A stretch of 14,533 nucleotides of DNA from CAZCWX01 sp964502465 (lineage in GTDB: Bacteria; Desulfobacterota; Binatia; Bin18). The translations under genes were made by a program, and so were the position numbers. Below are positions 1 through 6,769 of this stretch, in pieces. How positions within the stretch are numbered: the first letter of the stretch is position 1; each line of letters begins with the position of its first letter. The stretch covers positions 1 to 14,533 of the forward strand of contig CAZCWX010000156.1 of the NCBI GenBank assembly GCA_964502465.1, in the 5' to 3' direction. The notes under the pieces were generated by a model. That model was given only the letters and a program-made list of their open reading frames with translations, had not been told where the DNA came from and made no database searches.

Positions 1-77
1 AGCATGGCGGCCGAATTTGGGTAGAATCCGCACTGGGGGAAGGCTCAACGTTCTTCTTTACTTTGCCGATGGCCTAA
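1..77 (+). CDS. C-terminal end of a sensor histidine kinase (cut by window edge)
   Basis: Reading from base 3, 24 codons precede the TAA at 75-77. They begin HGGRIWVES and continue to a GEGSTFFFTL tail. This is the conserved end of the HATPase_c domain of phytochrome-type kinases. The two complete kinases in this window end almost identically (HGGRIWVESEPGEG and HGGRVWVEAAQDQG). Only the tail is visible because the window starts inside the gene, so truncation of the gene itself is not implied. The stop lies 2 bases before the first recognisable codon of a broken response regulator, so this was a kinase-regulator pair like the one at 11828-14437. Confidence 0.85.
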   Translation, partial: HGGRIWVESALGEGSTFFFTLPMA

Positions 78-79
78 AC

Positions 80-455
80 AGGGAAGCATTGAAAACATCA
101 CCCGTCCAGGTGTCTCTTCATGTGGTCACGGACGGAGAGGAGGCCTTGGCCTTTATCCGCCAACAGGGGCTATACGCGCAGGCGGTGCAGCCAGATCTCA
201 TCCTTCTCGATCTCAATCTCCCTAAACAGAATGGACGGGCGGTGTTGGCGGGCGGCCATGCATGAGGATCCCGCCCGCAAGTCCATTCCGGTGGCCGTCT
301 TGACGAGTTCGGCCAAAGCCCAAAATATGGTGGATAGTTACACCCTCGGCGCCAATTGTTATTGGCAGAAACCCATGGAATTAGAGGCGTACTTCACTTT
401 GATCCAACCGCTTGTCAATTTTTGGACGCAGCATGTGACCTTGCTTCCTCGGTAG
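80..455 (+). pseudogene. Broken Rcp1-type response regulator (receiver domain)
   Basis: Two frames together give most of a receiver domain closely related to the intact regulator at 14018-14437. The first frame (about 80-250) covers REALKTSPVQ through PDLILLDLNLPK and GRAVLA, including the phosphoacceptor aspartate in LLDLNLP. The second frame (about 255-455) carries MHEDPARKSIPV, the LTSS threonine, the QKP lysine and the end of the domain. The shift lies at 248-255, where GCGG occurs twice in tandem. Removing one copy restores an alignment of the same length as the intact paralogue. About 17 N-terminal residues are also missing, including the acidic E-D pair that binds magnesium, and no start codon or ribosome site fits. 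The product should not be a working receiver. Confidence 0.85.
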
Positions 456-472
456 CGACCTGCCAAAGCCGG

Positions 473-520
473 ACTAGATCAAATCACAAGAGATTCGTAC
501 ATTTCTTCATCCACAGTGAG
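473..520 (+). repeat. Dispersed 48-nt repeat, copy A
   Basis: This stretch matches the minus strand at 5326-5373 without gaps at about 35 of 48 positions by eye. The shared blocks are ATCAAA, GATTCGTA and CCACAGTG. Twelve of the 13 differences are transitions. It lies just after the stop of the broken regulator. Similarity stops at both edges. No family name is known to me. Confidence 0.6.
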
Positions 521-531
521 ACACGTTCCCA

Positions 532-565
532 CCTGTCCTGAGCCCTTCGTCAGGCTCAAGACAGG
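532..565. repeat. Hairpin, possible REP-type element or terminator
   Basis: An imperfect palindrome: CCTGTC (532-537) pairs with GACAGG (560-565) and TGAGCC (539-544) with GGCTCA (553-558). One C/A mismatch separates the two stems and the loop is 8 nt. No T-run follows, so a repetitive extragenic palindrome is more likely than a strong terminator. The core resembles intergenic palindromes common in environmental bacteria. Confidence 0.55.
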
Positions 566-656
566 CGCCAAATAAAGGGGAAGCAAAATTCTCCAAGGCT
601 TATGGTCAGCTATGTTCGGGCTTCGAGTGGACAGACTTTTAGGACGGCGCAGTGAG

Positions 657-684
657 TTGCATATCTCTTGCCTGCCGTTACAAT
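657..684 (+). promoter_or_regulatory. Candidate sigma-70-type promoter for the 726 gene
   Basis: TTGCAT at 657-662 and TACAAT at 679-684 are separated by 16 nt. Transcription would start near 691 and leave a leader of about 35 nt carrying the AGGAGG ribosome site at 715-720. Confidence 0.45.
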
Positions 685-725
685 TGCTCCTGACCAGCGA
701 AGAGACGTGCGTTTAGGAGGCATAT

Positions 726-983
726 ATGGCATTACCATTCTTAGTCGGCGCATTAATCGGACTAGGAATAGCAAAAGTCAAACCCGATCTTGTGCCGGGA
801 GCGAGCACCACGTGTCGTTCTGCCGCCAAGACTGTCATCCGCGGAGGGCTTACACTCCTCGATTCCATGCAAGAATTGGTGGCTGAGGGGGCAGAGCATC
901 TGAGTGATCTCGTCGCGGAGGTACAGTACGAGAGGGCGGCCTCTGCAGCGCCAGAGACTGAGCAGAAGGCCGAAGCTGCCTAG
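726..983 (+). CDS. Small DUF5132-like protein, 85 aa
   Basis: The protein starts with a short hydrophobic, glycine-rich segment (about residues 3-18, LPFLVGALIGLGIAKV). A middle region follows (GGLTLLDSMQEL, then VAEGAEHLSDLVAEV), and the end is an Ala/Glu-rich tail (about residues 70-85). This order of hydrophobic start, GG-L segment and amphipathic EGAE..DLVAE helix resembles the small DUF5132 family, whose function is unknown to me. A perfect AGGAGG sits 5 nt before the ATG and a promoter-like pair lies upstream, so the start is well supported. It is a single-gene unit with non-coding DNA on both sides. Family assignment is from memory of the pattern. That it is a real gene is surer than its family. 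Confidence 0.75.
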   Translation: MALPFLVGALIGLGIAKVKPDLVPGASTTCRSAAKTVIRGGLTLLDSMQELVAEGAEHLSDLVAEVQYERAASAAPETEQKAEAA

Positions 984-1151
984 AACAGCAAACGGTTTGA
1001 ATGAAAGCCCAAAGGATATCGCCTAGTTGCGCACCTACCCTGGAAGGCGCGTACAAAGAAAAACCTTGTGATTCCGCTCAGTTGCAAGATTAAACCGTTC
1101 GACGCTCTAGGCAATGCTGCGAACGGACGAGGGCGGAGTGCAGCGGAAGCG

Positions 1152-1190
1152 AAGGACCTCACTGGAGTCCCGGCCGCAGTGAGATTCCTT
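1152..1190. repeat. Long imperfect hairpin
   Basis: AAGGA (1152-1156) pairs with TCCTT (1186-1190) and CTCACTG (1158-1164) with CAGTGAG (1177-1183). A 1x2 internal loop separates the stems and the apical loop is 12 nt. It resembles the core of intergenic hairpin repeats found in many environmental genomes. That resemblance is from memory and unverified. Confidence 0.45.
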
Positions 1191-1363
1191 AGCCGACGGT
1201 TTCGGAATGGCGGTCCAGCGAAATCACTGTAGCGAAGCGCTAGGGACACGAGTCCGAAGGCGTCTCCCCTTCTTGAGACGGCCGGTGATATCCCAATATC
1301 ATGCGCTTCGCTTGAGCAGGTCCTGGTGTTCCATCGCTGTCTGTAGAACTGAACTGCTCACGG

Positions 1364-1386
1364 GCCATCGAGCTCAGCTCGATGGC
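1364..1386. promoter_or_regulatory. 23-nt near-perfect palindrome, candidate operator
   Basis: GCCATCGAGCT (1364-1374) and AGCTCGATGGC (1376-1386) are exact reverse complements around a single C at 1375. A one-base centre suits a dimeric DNA-binding protein better than an RNA hairpin. It lies about 275 nt before the debranching-enzyme start and upstream of the candidate promoter at 1481-1508. Confidence 0.45.
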
Positions 1387-1480
1387 GAAGCGGGTGTGGT
1401 GCACGGAGTGTGGATAAATCGGAGTGAACGGCCAATTTTCAACCGAAACGAAATTTGCCGCGGGGCGTCAAGCCGCCTCT

Positions 1481-1508
1481 TTGCCGCTGCTCTGGATGTG
1501 GCTAGACT
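1481..1508 (+). promoter_or_regulatory. Candidate promoter for the debranching-enzyme gene
   Basis: TTGCCG at 1481-1486 and TAGACT at 1503-1508 are separated by 16 nt. The leader to the GTG start would be about 145 nt. Match quality is modest. Confidence 0.25.
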
Positions 1509-1660
1509 GGAGAATTGGATGGAATTAAGCAACAAACAGCAACAGAACGAAATGCCAAAAGGTAGTATCGCGCCACGATCGCCTCTCGCTGCAGTGATGG
1601 GATGGCAGCTCTTTTCCTCATCTGGCGTTTTCTTCTGCAAGAGACAGCGAAAGGCTCACC

Positions 1661-3826
1661 GTGAATCCTGAACAGTTTCGTCTTAACGAGCAATACTATC
1701 TCCTCGCCTCAGTGCTCGCGCAGCGCCGACCTCAAGTTTTGCTTAATCATGCCGAGAGTTTCGCTATTTTTGACTTAGCGGGGGATATTCCGCTGGTCCA
1801 TCGTGACGCCTACGGACTCTTTCATCGCGGCACACGGTTTCTCCACCAATATGAACTACGTCTTAATGGGAAGCTACCGCTCCTGTTGAACTCCACCATG
1901 ACGCACCAAGGGAGCGCGGTGGTGACTCATCTATCCAACGCGGATGAACTCCACGACGGGGAAATCCTGTTGCTGCGCGACACGGTTGCTGTCCAACGCG
2001 ACAAAACCTTATTGGGCGCGACGCTGCATGAGCGGATGCAATTGTGCAACTATGGCCAAGAACAATTGTCTCTCGTGCTTGAAGTCCTCTTTGGGACGGA
2101 CTTTGCAGACATTTTTGAATTGCGCGGCAGTCAACGCGCGCGGCGCGGAGAAGCTGCGGCCCCCAAAGTTGAACGCGGAGAGGTGCGGCTTCCTTACAAA
2201 GGAGTAGATGGGATCCGGCGTGAGACGGTTCTGACATTTATCCCTGAGCCTTCCCATCTCAGCGCGACGGGCGCCAGATTTGAATTGAGGTTGGAGCCAG
2301 GCGAGCAGGTGATGCTGGAAGTGTGCGTCACGTGCCAGGCGAGTGATGCTCCGCCCGCGCCTCTGCATACGTTTGCCTCAGCGTTGACGACAATTCTCTC
2401 TGAACGCCGGACTTGGCGGGCTCAGTTTCCGCTTCTATCTTCTAATCACGAGGGCTTCAACGCCTGGGTCGAACGCTCGGTACAGGATCTCGCTCTGTTG
2501 CATACGGAGAGTGAGCAGGGTTCCTATGTCTACGCTGGGATTCCCTGGTTTGCCACCCTCTTTGGTCGTGACGGCCTTATCACCGCCCTGGAGACCTTAG
2601 ATTTCTTTCCCAGTTTGACGGTAGGAACGTTGCGCACGCTTGCGAATTTACAGGGAAGGGCGTTTGTGAGCGAACGGGATGAGGAACCGGGAAAAATGCT
2701 GCACGAGATGCGTCACGGCGAAATGGCCGCTACCGGAGAAATTCCCTTTGGCCGCTACTATGGGAGCATTGACGTGACACCGCTGTTTCTGTTGTTGCTG
2801 GCCGAGTATGCTGAGCGGACGGGCGATAGTACTTTGGTGCGGGAACTCTGGCCGGCGACGCTCGCCGCTGTCCGCTGGATGGAGACGGCGACAGACGGGC
2901 GCGGCTACTTAGTCTACGCGCGACGCGCTGCGCGCGGGCTGGTCAACCAAGGGTGGAAGGACTCTCACGACGCTATTATGCATGCGGATGGCGTGTTGGC
3001 TGAGCCGCCTATCGCTTTGGCCGAAGTGCAGGCGTATGCCTATGCCGCCCGCTGCCGCCTTGCTCGACTGGCTCGCCGGCTCGGGTATATGACCGAGGCA
3101 ACGACCTGGGAGAACCAAGCCTCCCGACTCCGACAGCAATTTCATCGCGATTTCTGGTTACCGGAGGAAGGCGTCTATGCGTTAGCGCTAGACGCACACT
3201 ATCGTCCCTGTCGAGTTGTCAGTTCCAATGCCGGTCATTGCCTCTTTGCCGGCCTCGCTGAACCTGCTCAGGCGCGGCAGATCATTTCTCGTTTAATGCA
3301 GGAGGATATGTTTTGTGGGTGGGGCATCCGCACCTTATCGGCACGAGCGCGTCGCTATAATCCGATGAGTTACCATAATGGCTCAGTGTGGCCGCATGAT
3401 AATGCGCTGATTGCCGCCGGTTTTGCTCGGTACGGAGCAACCTTCCAGGCCGGACAGATTCTCTCGGCCTTATTCGAGGCCAGTCAAAACATGGACGGGC
3501 ATCGTCTGCCAGAGCTTTTCTGTGGGTTCCCGCGTGAGCCACAACAAGGTCCAGTGCCGTATCCTGTGGCCTGTAAACCACAGGCGTGGGCTGCGGGCAG
3601 TGTCTTTCTCTTACTCCAAGCCGTGCTCGGACTGCGCATTAATGCATGGGAACAGCAGATCATCTTCGAACGGACCACCTTACCGCCATGGCTCACCCAG
3701 CTCTCGCTCCGTGGGCTGCGGGTCGGCGAAGCGCAGGTTGATCTTTACCTCATCCGTGGGCGTGGGAGCGCCGCCGTTGAAGTGGTGGACAAACAAGGCG
3801 AGGTGGAGATTGTTGTTCATAAGTAG
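1661..3826 (+). CDS. Glycogen debranching / amylo-alpha-1,6-glucosidase family enzyme, 721 aa
   Basis: The N-terminal half (about residues 25-225) looks like the GDE N-terminal 'bis' beta domain. The rest is an (alpha/alpha)6-barrel glycosidase of the debranching-enzyme type. Motifs in order: GIPWFATLFGRDG (293-305), GRYYGSIDVTPLF (364-376), NQGWKDSHDA (429-438), WGIRTLS (554-560), YHNGSVWPHDNA (571-582), PELFCGF (617-623) and PYPVACKPQAWA (633-644). Family members hydrolyse or rearrange alpha-glucan branches, but the exact substrate here is not shown by sequence. No signal peptide is seen, so it is likely cytoplasmic. The start is GTG, with a weak AAGG 6 nt upstream and no better start in frame. 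It converges on a GT4 glycosyltransferase 52 bp away, a pairing that suggests alpha-glucan or compatible-sugar metabolism. Length is normal for the family. Confidence 0.88.
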   Translation: MNPEQFRLNEQYYLLASVLAQRRPQVLLNHAESFAIFDLAGDIPLVHRDAYGLFHRGTRFLHQYELRLNGKLPLLLNSTMTHQGSAVVTHLSNADELHDGEILLLRDTVAVQRDKTLLGATLHERMQLCNYGQEQLSLVLEVLFGTDFADIFELRGSQRARRGEAAAPKVERGEVRLPYKGVDGIRRETVLTFIPEPSHLSATGARFELRLEPGEQVMLEVCVTCQASDAPPAPLHTFASALTTILSERRTWRAQFPLLSSNHEGFNAWVERSVQDLALLHTESEQGSYVYAGIPWFATLFGRDGLITALETLDFFPSLTVGTLRTLANLQGRAFVSERDEEPGKMLHEMRHGEMAATGEIPFGRYYGSIDVTPLFLLLLAEYAERTGDSTLVRELWPATLAAVRWMETATDGRGYLVYARRAARGLVNQGWKDSHDAIMHADGVLAEPPIALAEVQAYAYAARCRLARLARRLGYMTEATTWENQASRLRQQFHRDFWLPEEGVYALALDAHYRPCRVVSSNAGHCLFAGLAEPAQARQIISRLMQEDMFCGWGIRTLSARARRYNPMSYHNGSVWPHDNALIAAGFARYGATFQAGQILSALFEASQNMDGHRLPELFCGFPREPQQGPVPYPVACKPQAWAAGSVFLLLQAVLGLRINAWEQQIIFERTTLPPWLTQLSLRGLRVGEAQVDLYLIRGRGSAAVEVVDKQGEVEIVVHK

Positions 3827-3878
3827 CGATGATTCTGACTTGCCCGCGACAGAAGAGGAACCGTCAGACAATCTGGTC

Positions 3879-4985
3879 TCATAGCATTTTTTTCGATTCT
3901 CTCTCGATGAGAGCGCCGTTGTAGCTATTCGCCGTCACACCTGGTGTAGAGGCAAAAGGTTTGGCGTGGAGCGCCGCTTCATAGACATCGAGGTACTGTT
4001 GCGCCATGAGTTGTACAGTAAAGCGTTGCTCAAACTCTTGACGGCACGCTGCGCGATCAAGTGCAGCGACCCGATGCACGGCTGCCGCCATCTCGTCGTC
4101 AGTTTCGCCCAAGAGGCCGGTCACTCCATCGCGTAACACTTCCGGTACTGAGCCGCGTGGGCGCGCGATCACTGGAGTGCCTGAGGCCAGGGCTTCAATC
4201 ATCACCAGACCAAATGGCTCTGGCCAATCAATAGGGGTGAGCAATGCGAGCGCATTCTGGAGCAAAGCGCGCTTTTGTTGATCGTTGACCTCGCCGAGGA
4301 ACTCAATCAAGGGGTGATTGAGGAGTGGCCGAACGGTGGTCTCGAAGTATTCTCGGTCAACGCGGTCGATCTTAGCGGCGATCCGGAGCGGCACTCCTAT
4401 ACGACAAGCGATGCGTATGGCGCTGTCGGGCCGTTTCTCAGGGGAAATACGACCAAGAAACAAGAGATATGACCCCGCACGTGGATGAAAGGAATACAGA
4501 TCCGGGGGCAACCCATGGTAGATTGTTGCCGCCCAATTCGGATGAGCTAAGGAAATCCGTTGGGCGTCACTAATCGAGACGAGTCGGACTTCCGGATAGT
4601 CATTGTAGAGCGGGATAATTTCCTGCACATCGAGTCGACCATGGAGGGTGATGATGGTGGGCGTCGGAGCCGTTGGTGTTAAGGGGAGCCCTAGATAATC
4701 GGTATGACAATGAATAATGTCAAATTCTCGCGCCCGTTGATAGACGCGGCCGAGCATTTGCACATGAGGAGCGAGTGAGTCAACGCAGTGCAGATCAAGG
4801 CGCAGGGCGCGAGGACAGGCGGCCTCCAGACGCGCTCGTGTCACTGAATCTCCACTGGCGAACAAGGTGACCTTATGGCCGAGACGAACTAATTCCTCGG
4901 TTAAATAGGAGACAACACGTTCGGTCCCGCCGTACAGTTGTGGGGGAACACTCTCATAAAGCGGGGCGACTTGGGCGATGCGCAT
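3879..4985 (-). CDS. GT4-family glycosyltransferase, 368 aa
   Basis: This is a GT-B fold glycosyltransferase of family GT4. It opens with MRIAQVAPLYESVPP and a YGGTERVV loop (residues 18-25), the usual start of the N-terminal Rossmann domain. IIHCHTDY (90-97) and ITLHG follow. The donor-binding domain has FLGRISPEKRPD (176-187) and the E-x7-E motif EPFGLVMIE (E256, E264) followed by ALASGTPVIA. Such enzymes transfer a sugar from a nucleotide-sugar donor and keep the anomeric configuration. Donor and acceptor cannot be read from sequence. GAGG lies 5 nt before the ATG, supporting the start. It converges with the debranching enzyme, so both may serve the same glucan pathway, though they cannot share a transcript. 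The last 25 residues look variable. Confidence 0.9.
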   Translation of the reverse strand: MRIAQVAPLYESVPPQLYGGTERVVSYLTEELVRLGHKVTLFASGDSVTRARLEAACPRALRLDLHCVDSLAPHVQMLGRVYQRAREFDIIHCHTDYLGLPLTPTAPTPTIITLHGRLDVQEIIPLYNDYPEVRLVSISDAQRISLAHPNWAATIYHGLPPDLYSFHPRAGSYLLFLGRISPEKRPDSAIRIACRIGVPLRIAAKIDRVDREYFETTVRPLLNHPLIEFLGEVNDQQKRALLQNALALLTPIDWPEPFGLVMIEALASGTPVIARPRGSVPEVLRDGVTGLLGETDDEMAAAVHRVAALDRAACRQEFEQRFTVQLMAQQYLDVYEAALHAKPFASTPGVTANSYNGALIERESKKML

Positions 4986-5079
4986 GTAAACCTCATGTCA
5001 GAACAGCAGCCTCCGTGGGTTCTCGTGACGTCCTGGCTTTCACTCAACACGCCGCGTGGCTAGCAACTCTCCCGAAGCG

Positions 5080-5100
5080 TACTCTTGCTATACAAGAGTA
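5080..5100. promoter_or_regulatory. 21-nt dyad, candidate operator of the GT4 gene
   Basis: TACTCTTG (5080-5087) and CAAGAGTA (5093-5100) are exact reverse complements around CTATA. The centre lies about 105 nt before the GT4 start. On the minus strand the spacer reads TATAG, which could be part of a -10 element. There is no T-run on either side, so a terminator is unlikely. Confidence 0.4.
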
Positions 5101-5325
5101 GGTTTCGTAAAGAATAAATTTTGCTGCTCGCTAAAGAGCAAGGGTCATGCCAGAGAGCGGCGACCTAAATCCCGTTAAGGAAGGCTGCTTTAGGAAGTCT
5201 TCTGTGGGGACATTCGTCACATAGTTGTGCGACTTTAGCCCTGGGGCGCTAAGCTGGCGAGAAGAATTTTCGTACGGACGTTGATGCTTCTAATCTATTG
5301 CCTCAATCGAAACACACGAGATTGG

Positions 5326-5373
5326 CCCACTGTGGGTGAGACAGTATACGAATCTTCTATGGTTTGATTTAGC
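5326..5373 (-). repeat. Dispersed 48-nt repeat, copy B
   Basis: On the minus strand it aligns without gaps to 473-520, with about 35 of 48 positions identical by eye. GATTCGTA and CCACAGTG are conserved at the same distance. See copy A. Confidence 0.6.
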
Positions 5374-5381
5374 ACACCAAC

Positions 5382-5401
5382 GATCTGGATTGATCTGGAT
5401 T
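5382..5401. repeat. Perfect 10-bp tandem repeat, two units
   Basis: GATCTGGATT occurs twice head to tail, at 5382-5391 and 5392-5401, next to dispersed-repeat copy B. Confidence 0.8.
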
Positions 5402-5421
5402 AGGGAAGAGCCCGTTTTGCT

Positions 5422-5442
5422 CCTCTCCCTTGAGGGGAGAGG
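5422..5442. repeat. C/T-rich hairpin 1
   Basis: CCTCTCCC (5422-5429) pairs with GGGAGAGG (5435-5442) across a 5-nt loop. No gene stops immediately beside it. It looks like a common intergenic palindrome rather than a terminator. Confidence 0.6.
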
Positions 5443-5474
5443 ATACAGGAGAAGGTAATGGGTGCGAACACTAT

Positions 5475-5498
5475 CTCTCTCCCGCAAAGGGGAGAGAG
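5475..5498. repeat. C/T-rich hairpin 2
   Basis: CTCTCTCCC (5475-5483) pairs with GGGAGAGAG (5490-5498) across a 6-nt loop. It is a close relative of the hairpin 53 nt upstream and lies about 54 nt past the stop of the leftward dehydrogenase gene. It could therefore protect or end that transcript. Confidence 0.6.
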
Positions 5499-5551
5499 GA
5501 CCTGACGCCGAACGTGGCGGGGTTACTCCTCCTCATCGAGACGCCGAGAAG

Positions 5552-6502
5552 TCACCCTGCGGTTGTCTCGCCCCCGAGCAGAGCGAGCACCTCGCCGGTG
5601 ATGTAGCTTGAGTCCGCCTCTGAGGCGAAGAAGACAAACGCTGGGGCGACTTCCTCAGGCTGAGCCGGGCGCTTCATGGGCGTTTGCTGGCCGAACTGAG
5701 CAACCTTATCCGCGGGTAAGTCGGAAGGATTGAGCGGCGTCCACACTGGACCAGGGGCGACGCAGTTGACCCGAATGCCTCGTTCGATGAGATTTTGCGC
5801 GAGGGACTTGGTAAACGCGTGAATCGCCCCTTTGGTCGCCGAGTAATCTAACAATTGTTGACTTCCTTCTAAGCCGGTGACAGAACCACAATTAATGATG
5901 GCGCTACCCCGCTGCAGGTGGGGCAGCGCCGCTTTGGCCATGTAGAAGTAGCCGTAGATATTGGTTTTGAACGTACAGTCCCACTGTTCTTCGGGAAGAT
6001 TTTCGAGCTGCGCCTGGTGTTGTTGAAATGCTGCATTGTTCACCAGAATATCGAGTTTGCCAAAGTGCTTCACCACGCGTGCGACTGCTTCACGACAAAA
6101 GTCCGATTGTCGAACGTCTCCAGGAAGCAAGAGTGCTCGTCGGCCTTCCGCCTCCACCGCATCACGGGTGTTTTCCGCGTCATTGAGTTCTTCCGGCAGA
6201 AAGATGATCGCCACATCCGCGCCTTCGCGGGCGTAGAGCACGGCCACAGCCCGGCCAATGCCGGAATCGCCGCCGGTAATAAGGGCGACCTTGTTTTGAA
6301 GTTTGCCTGCTCCTTTATACAGCGGGGCCTGATACCTGGGACGCGGCTGAAGTTGAGATTCATCGCCCGGCTTGTCCTGGTGTTGTGCAGGGAAGGGGGG
6401 CTCCGGTTCTTGTTGAAGTCGTTCTTTGGGAAGTTGTTCAGCAGTGGAGCTGTGCACACTGCTTGTTTTCTGAGTGGCCTGTCTCCGTATAGGGGCGCTC
6501 AT
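5552..6502 (-). CDS. YghA-type short-chain dehydrogenase/reductase, 316 aa
   Basis: This is an NAD(P)-dependent oxidoreductase of the classical SDR fold. The cofactor loop TGGDSGIG is at 76-83, DV at 129-130, NNAA at 155-158 and the active-site Asn in NIYG at 181. The catalytic Ser207 lies in CGSVTG, Tyr220-x3-Lys224 in YSATK, and the PGPVWTP segment at 250-256. The first 65 residues are Gln/Pro-rich and end YQAPLYKGAGKLQNKVALITGG. This layout is typical of the E. coli YghA and Bacillus general-stress dehydrogenase group. The substrate is not known from sequence. The ATG is overlapped by the stop of a 36-codon ORF (ATGA), with AAAGG about 9 nt upstream. It is divergent from the kai-type operon with a shared 220-bp control region. 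Confidence 0.92.
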   Translation of the reverse strand: MSAPIRRQATQKTSSVHSSTAEQLPKERLQQEPEPPFPAQHQDKPGDESQLQPRPRYQAPLYKGAGKLQNKVALITGGDSGIGRAVAVLYAREGADVAIIFLPEELNDAENTRDAVEAEGRRALLLPGDVRQSDFCREAVARVVKHFGKLDILVNNAAFQQHQAQLENLPEEQWDCTFKTNIYGYFYMAKAALPHLQRGSAIINCGSVTGLEGSQQLLDYSATKGAIHAFTKSLAQNLIERGIRVNCVAPGPVWTPLNPSDLPADKVAQFGQQTPMKRPAQPEEVAPAFVFFASEADSSYITGEVLALLGGETTAG

Positions 6503-6609
6503 ACATCGTTGCCTTTCGTCATGGTTAATACCGGCGCACGGCGGCGAAAGTTTGGGGCCTCTGCCGAGTGCGACGCAGGAAAAAGGGCTTTTTTATACCA
6601 AGGAGCCAT
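6499..6609 (-). CDS. 36-codon ORF coupled to the dehydrogenase gene
   Basis: On the minus strand an ATG at 6609-6607 opens a 36-residue frame. It starts MAPWYKKALFP, has a basic NFRRRAP segment, and ends KGNDV. Its TGA (6501-6499) shares ATGA with the start of the dehydrogenase. AAAGGAG lies 9 nt before the ATG, a better ribosome site than the dehydrogenase has. This layout suggests translational coupling or a leader peptide. No hydrophobic segment or known domain is seen. A chance open frame is possible at this length, but the ribosome site and exact overlap argue for translation. Confidence 0.45.
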   Translation of the reverse strand: MAPWYKKALFPASHSAEAPNFRRRAPVLTMTKGNDV

Positions 6610-6636
6610 ATGATGCGTCTCCTTTCTTTTTCGTTG

Positions 6637-6663
6637 AGAGTATGCTTTTTTCTAGAGAAGCAA
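6637..6663 (-). promoter_or_regulatory. Candidate promoter for the 36-codon ORF and dehydrogenase
   Basis: On the minus strand TTGCTT (6663-6658) and TACTCT (6642-6637) are separated by 15 nt. Transcription would start near 6630, about 20 nt before the small ORF and just ahead of its ribosome site. The spacer is short, so this is tentative. Confidence 0.3.
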
Positions 6664-6751
6664 ATGACGTACCAGAGCGAGAAACAAAAAACGGAAACCT
6701 TATTGAGCATATCTTTATAGTTGCCTAGGCGGAGAGGTTGCTATTTACTCC

Positions 6752-6769
6752 ACGCTTATGAGCGTTTTT
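6752..6769 (+). promoter_or_regulatory. Short hairpin plus T-run in the kaiC leader
   Basis: ACGCT (6752-6756) pairs with AGCGT (6761-6765) across a TATG loop, and five Ts run from 6765 to 6769. The shape is that of a small intrinsic terminator or attenuator 63 nt before the kaiC-like start. A -10-like TATAGT lies upstream at 6716-6721, but I see no good -35 for it. Confidence 0.3.

Larger units (their letters stand above)
984..1660. other. Non-coding, hairpin-rich 677-bp region
   Basis: No convincing gene is seen. A 154-codon open frame on + (1207-1671) lacks a ribosome site and has no domain-like pattern. The stretch holds several inverted repeats: CCGTTCG/CGAACGG (1095-1101 with 1120-1126), the long hairpin at 1152-1190, CGTCTC/GAGACG near 1260-1280, TGATAT/ATATCA near 1288-1303, and the palindrome at 1364-1386. 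Part of it may be a decayed repetitive element or a structured leader for the downstream enzyme gene. Confidence 0.5.
4986..5551. other. Non-coding 566-bp region upstream of the GT4 gene
   Basis: No gene is seen. It is the upstream region of the leftward GT4 gene and the 3' side of the leftward dehydrogenase gene. It contains a 21-nt dyad, a dispersed-repeat copy, a 10-bp tandem repeat and two hairpins, listed separately. No convincing promoter pair was found for the GT4 gene. Confidence 0.5.

Noticed and set aside
1207..1671. 154-codon open frame on the plus strand before the debranching enzyme
   Set aside because: No ribosome site, residue content unlike a folded protein, and it runs across hairpins and a palindrome.
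3834..3893. Terminator between the debranching enzyme and the glycosyltransferase
   Set aside because: TCTGAC/GTCAGA has a 23-nt loop and the T-run at 3887-3893 is about 18 nt past the stem, so it is too weak to call.
5422..5498. Two C/T-rich hairpins as a CRISPR or RNA gene
   Set aside because: Only two non-identical units with no regular spacers. They look like ordinary intergenic palindromes.
5918..6613. 231-codon open frame antisense to the dehydrogenase
   Set aside because: It mirrors a well-supported SDR gene, shows no domain pattern and has no ribosome site.
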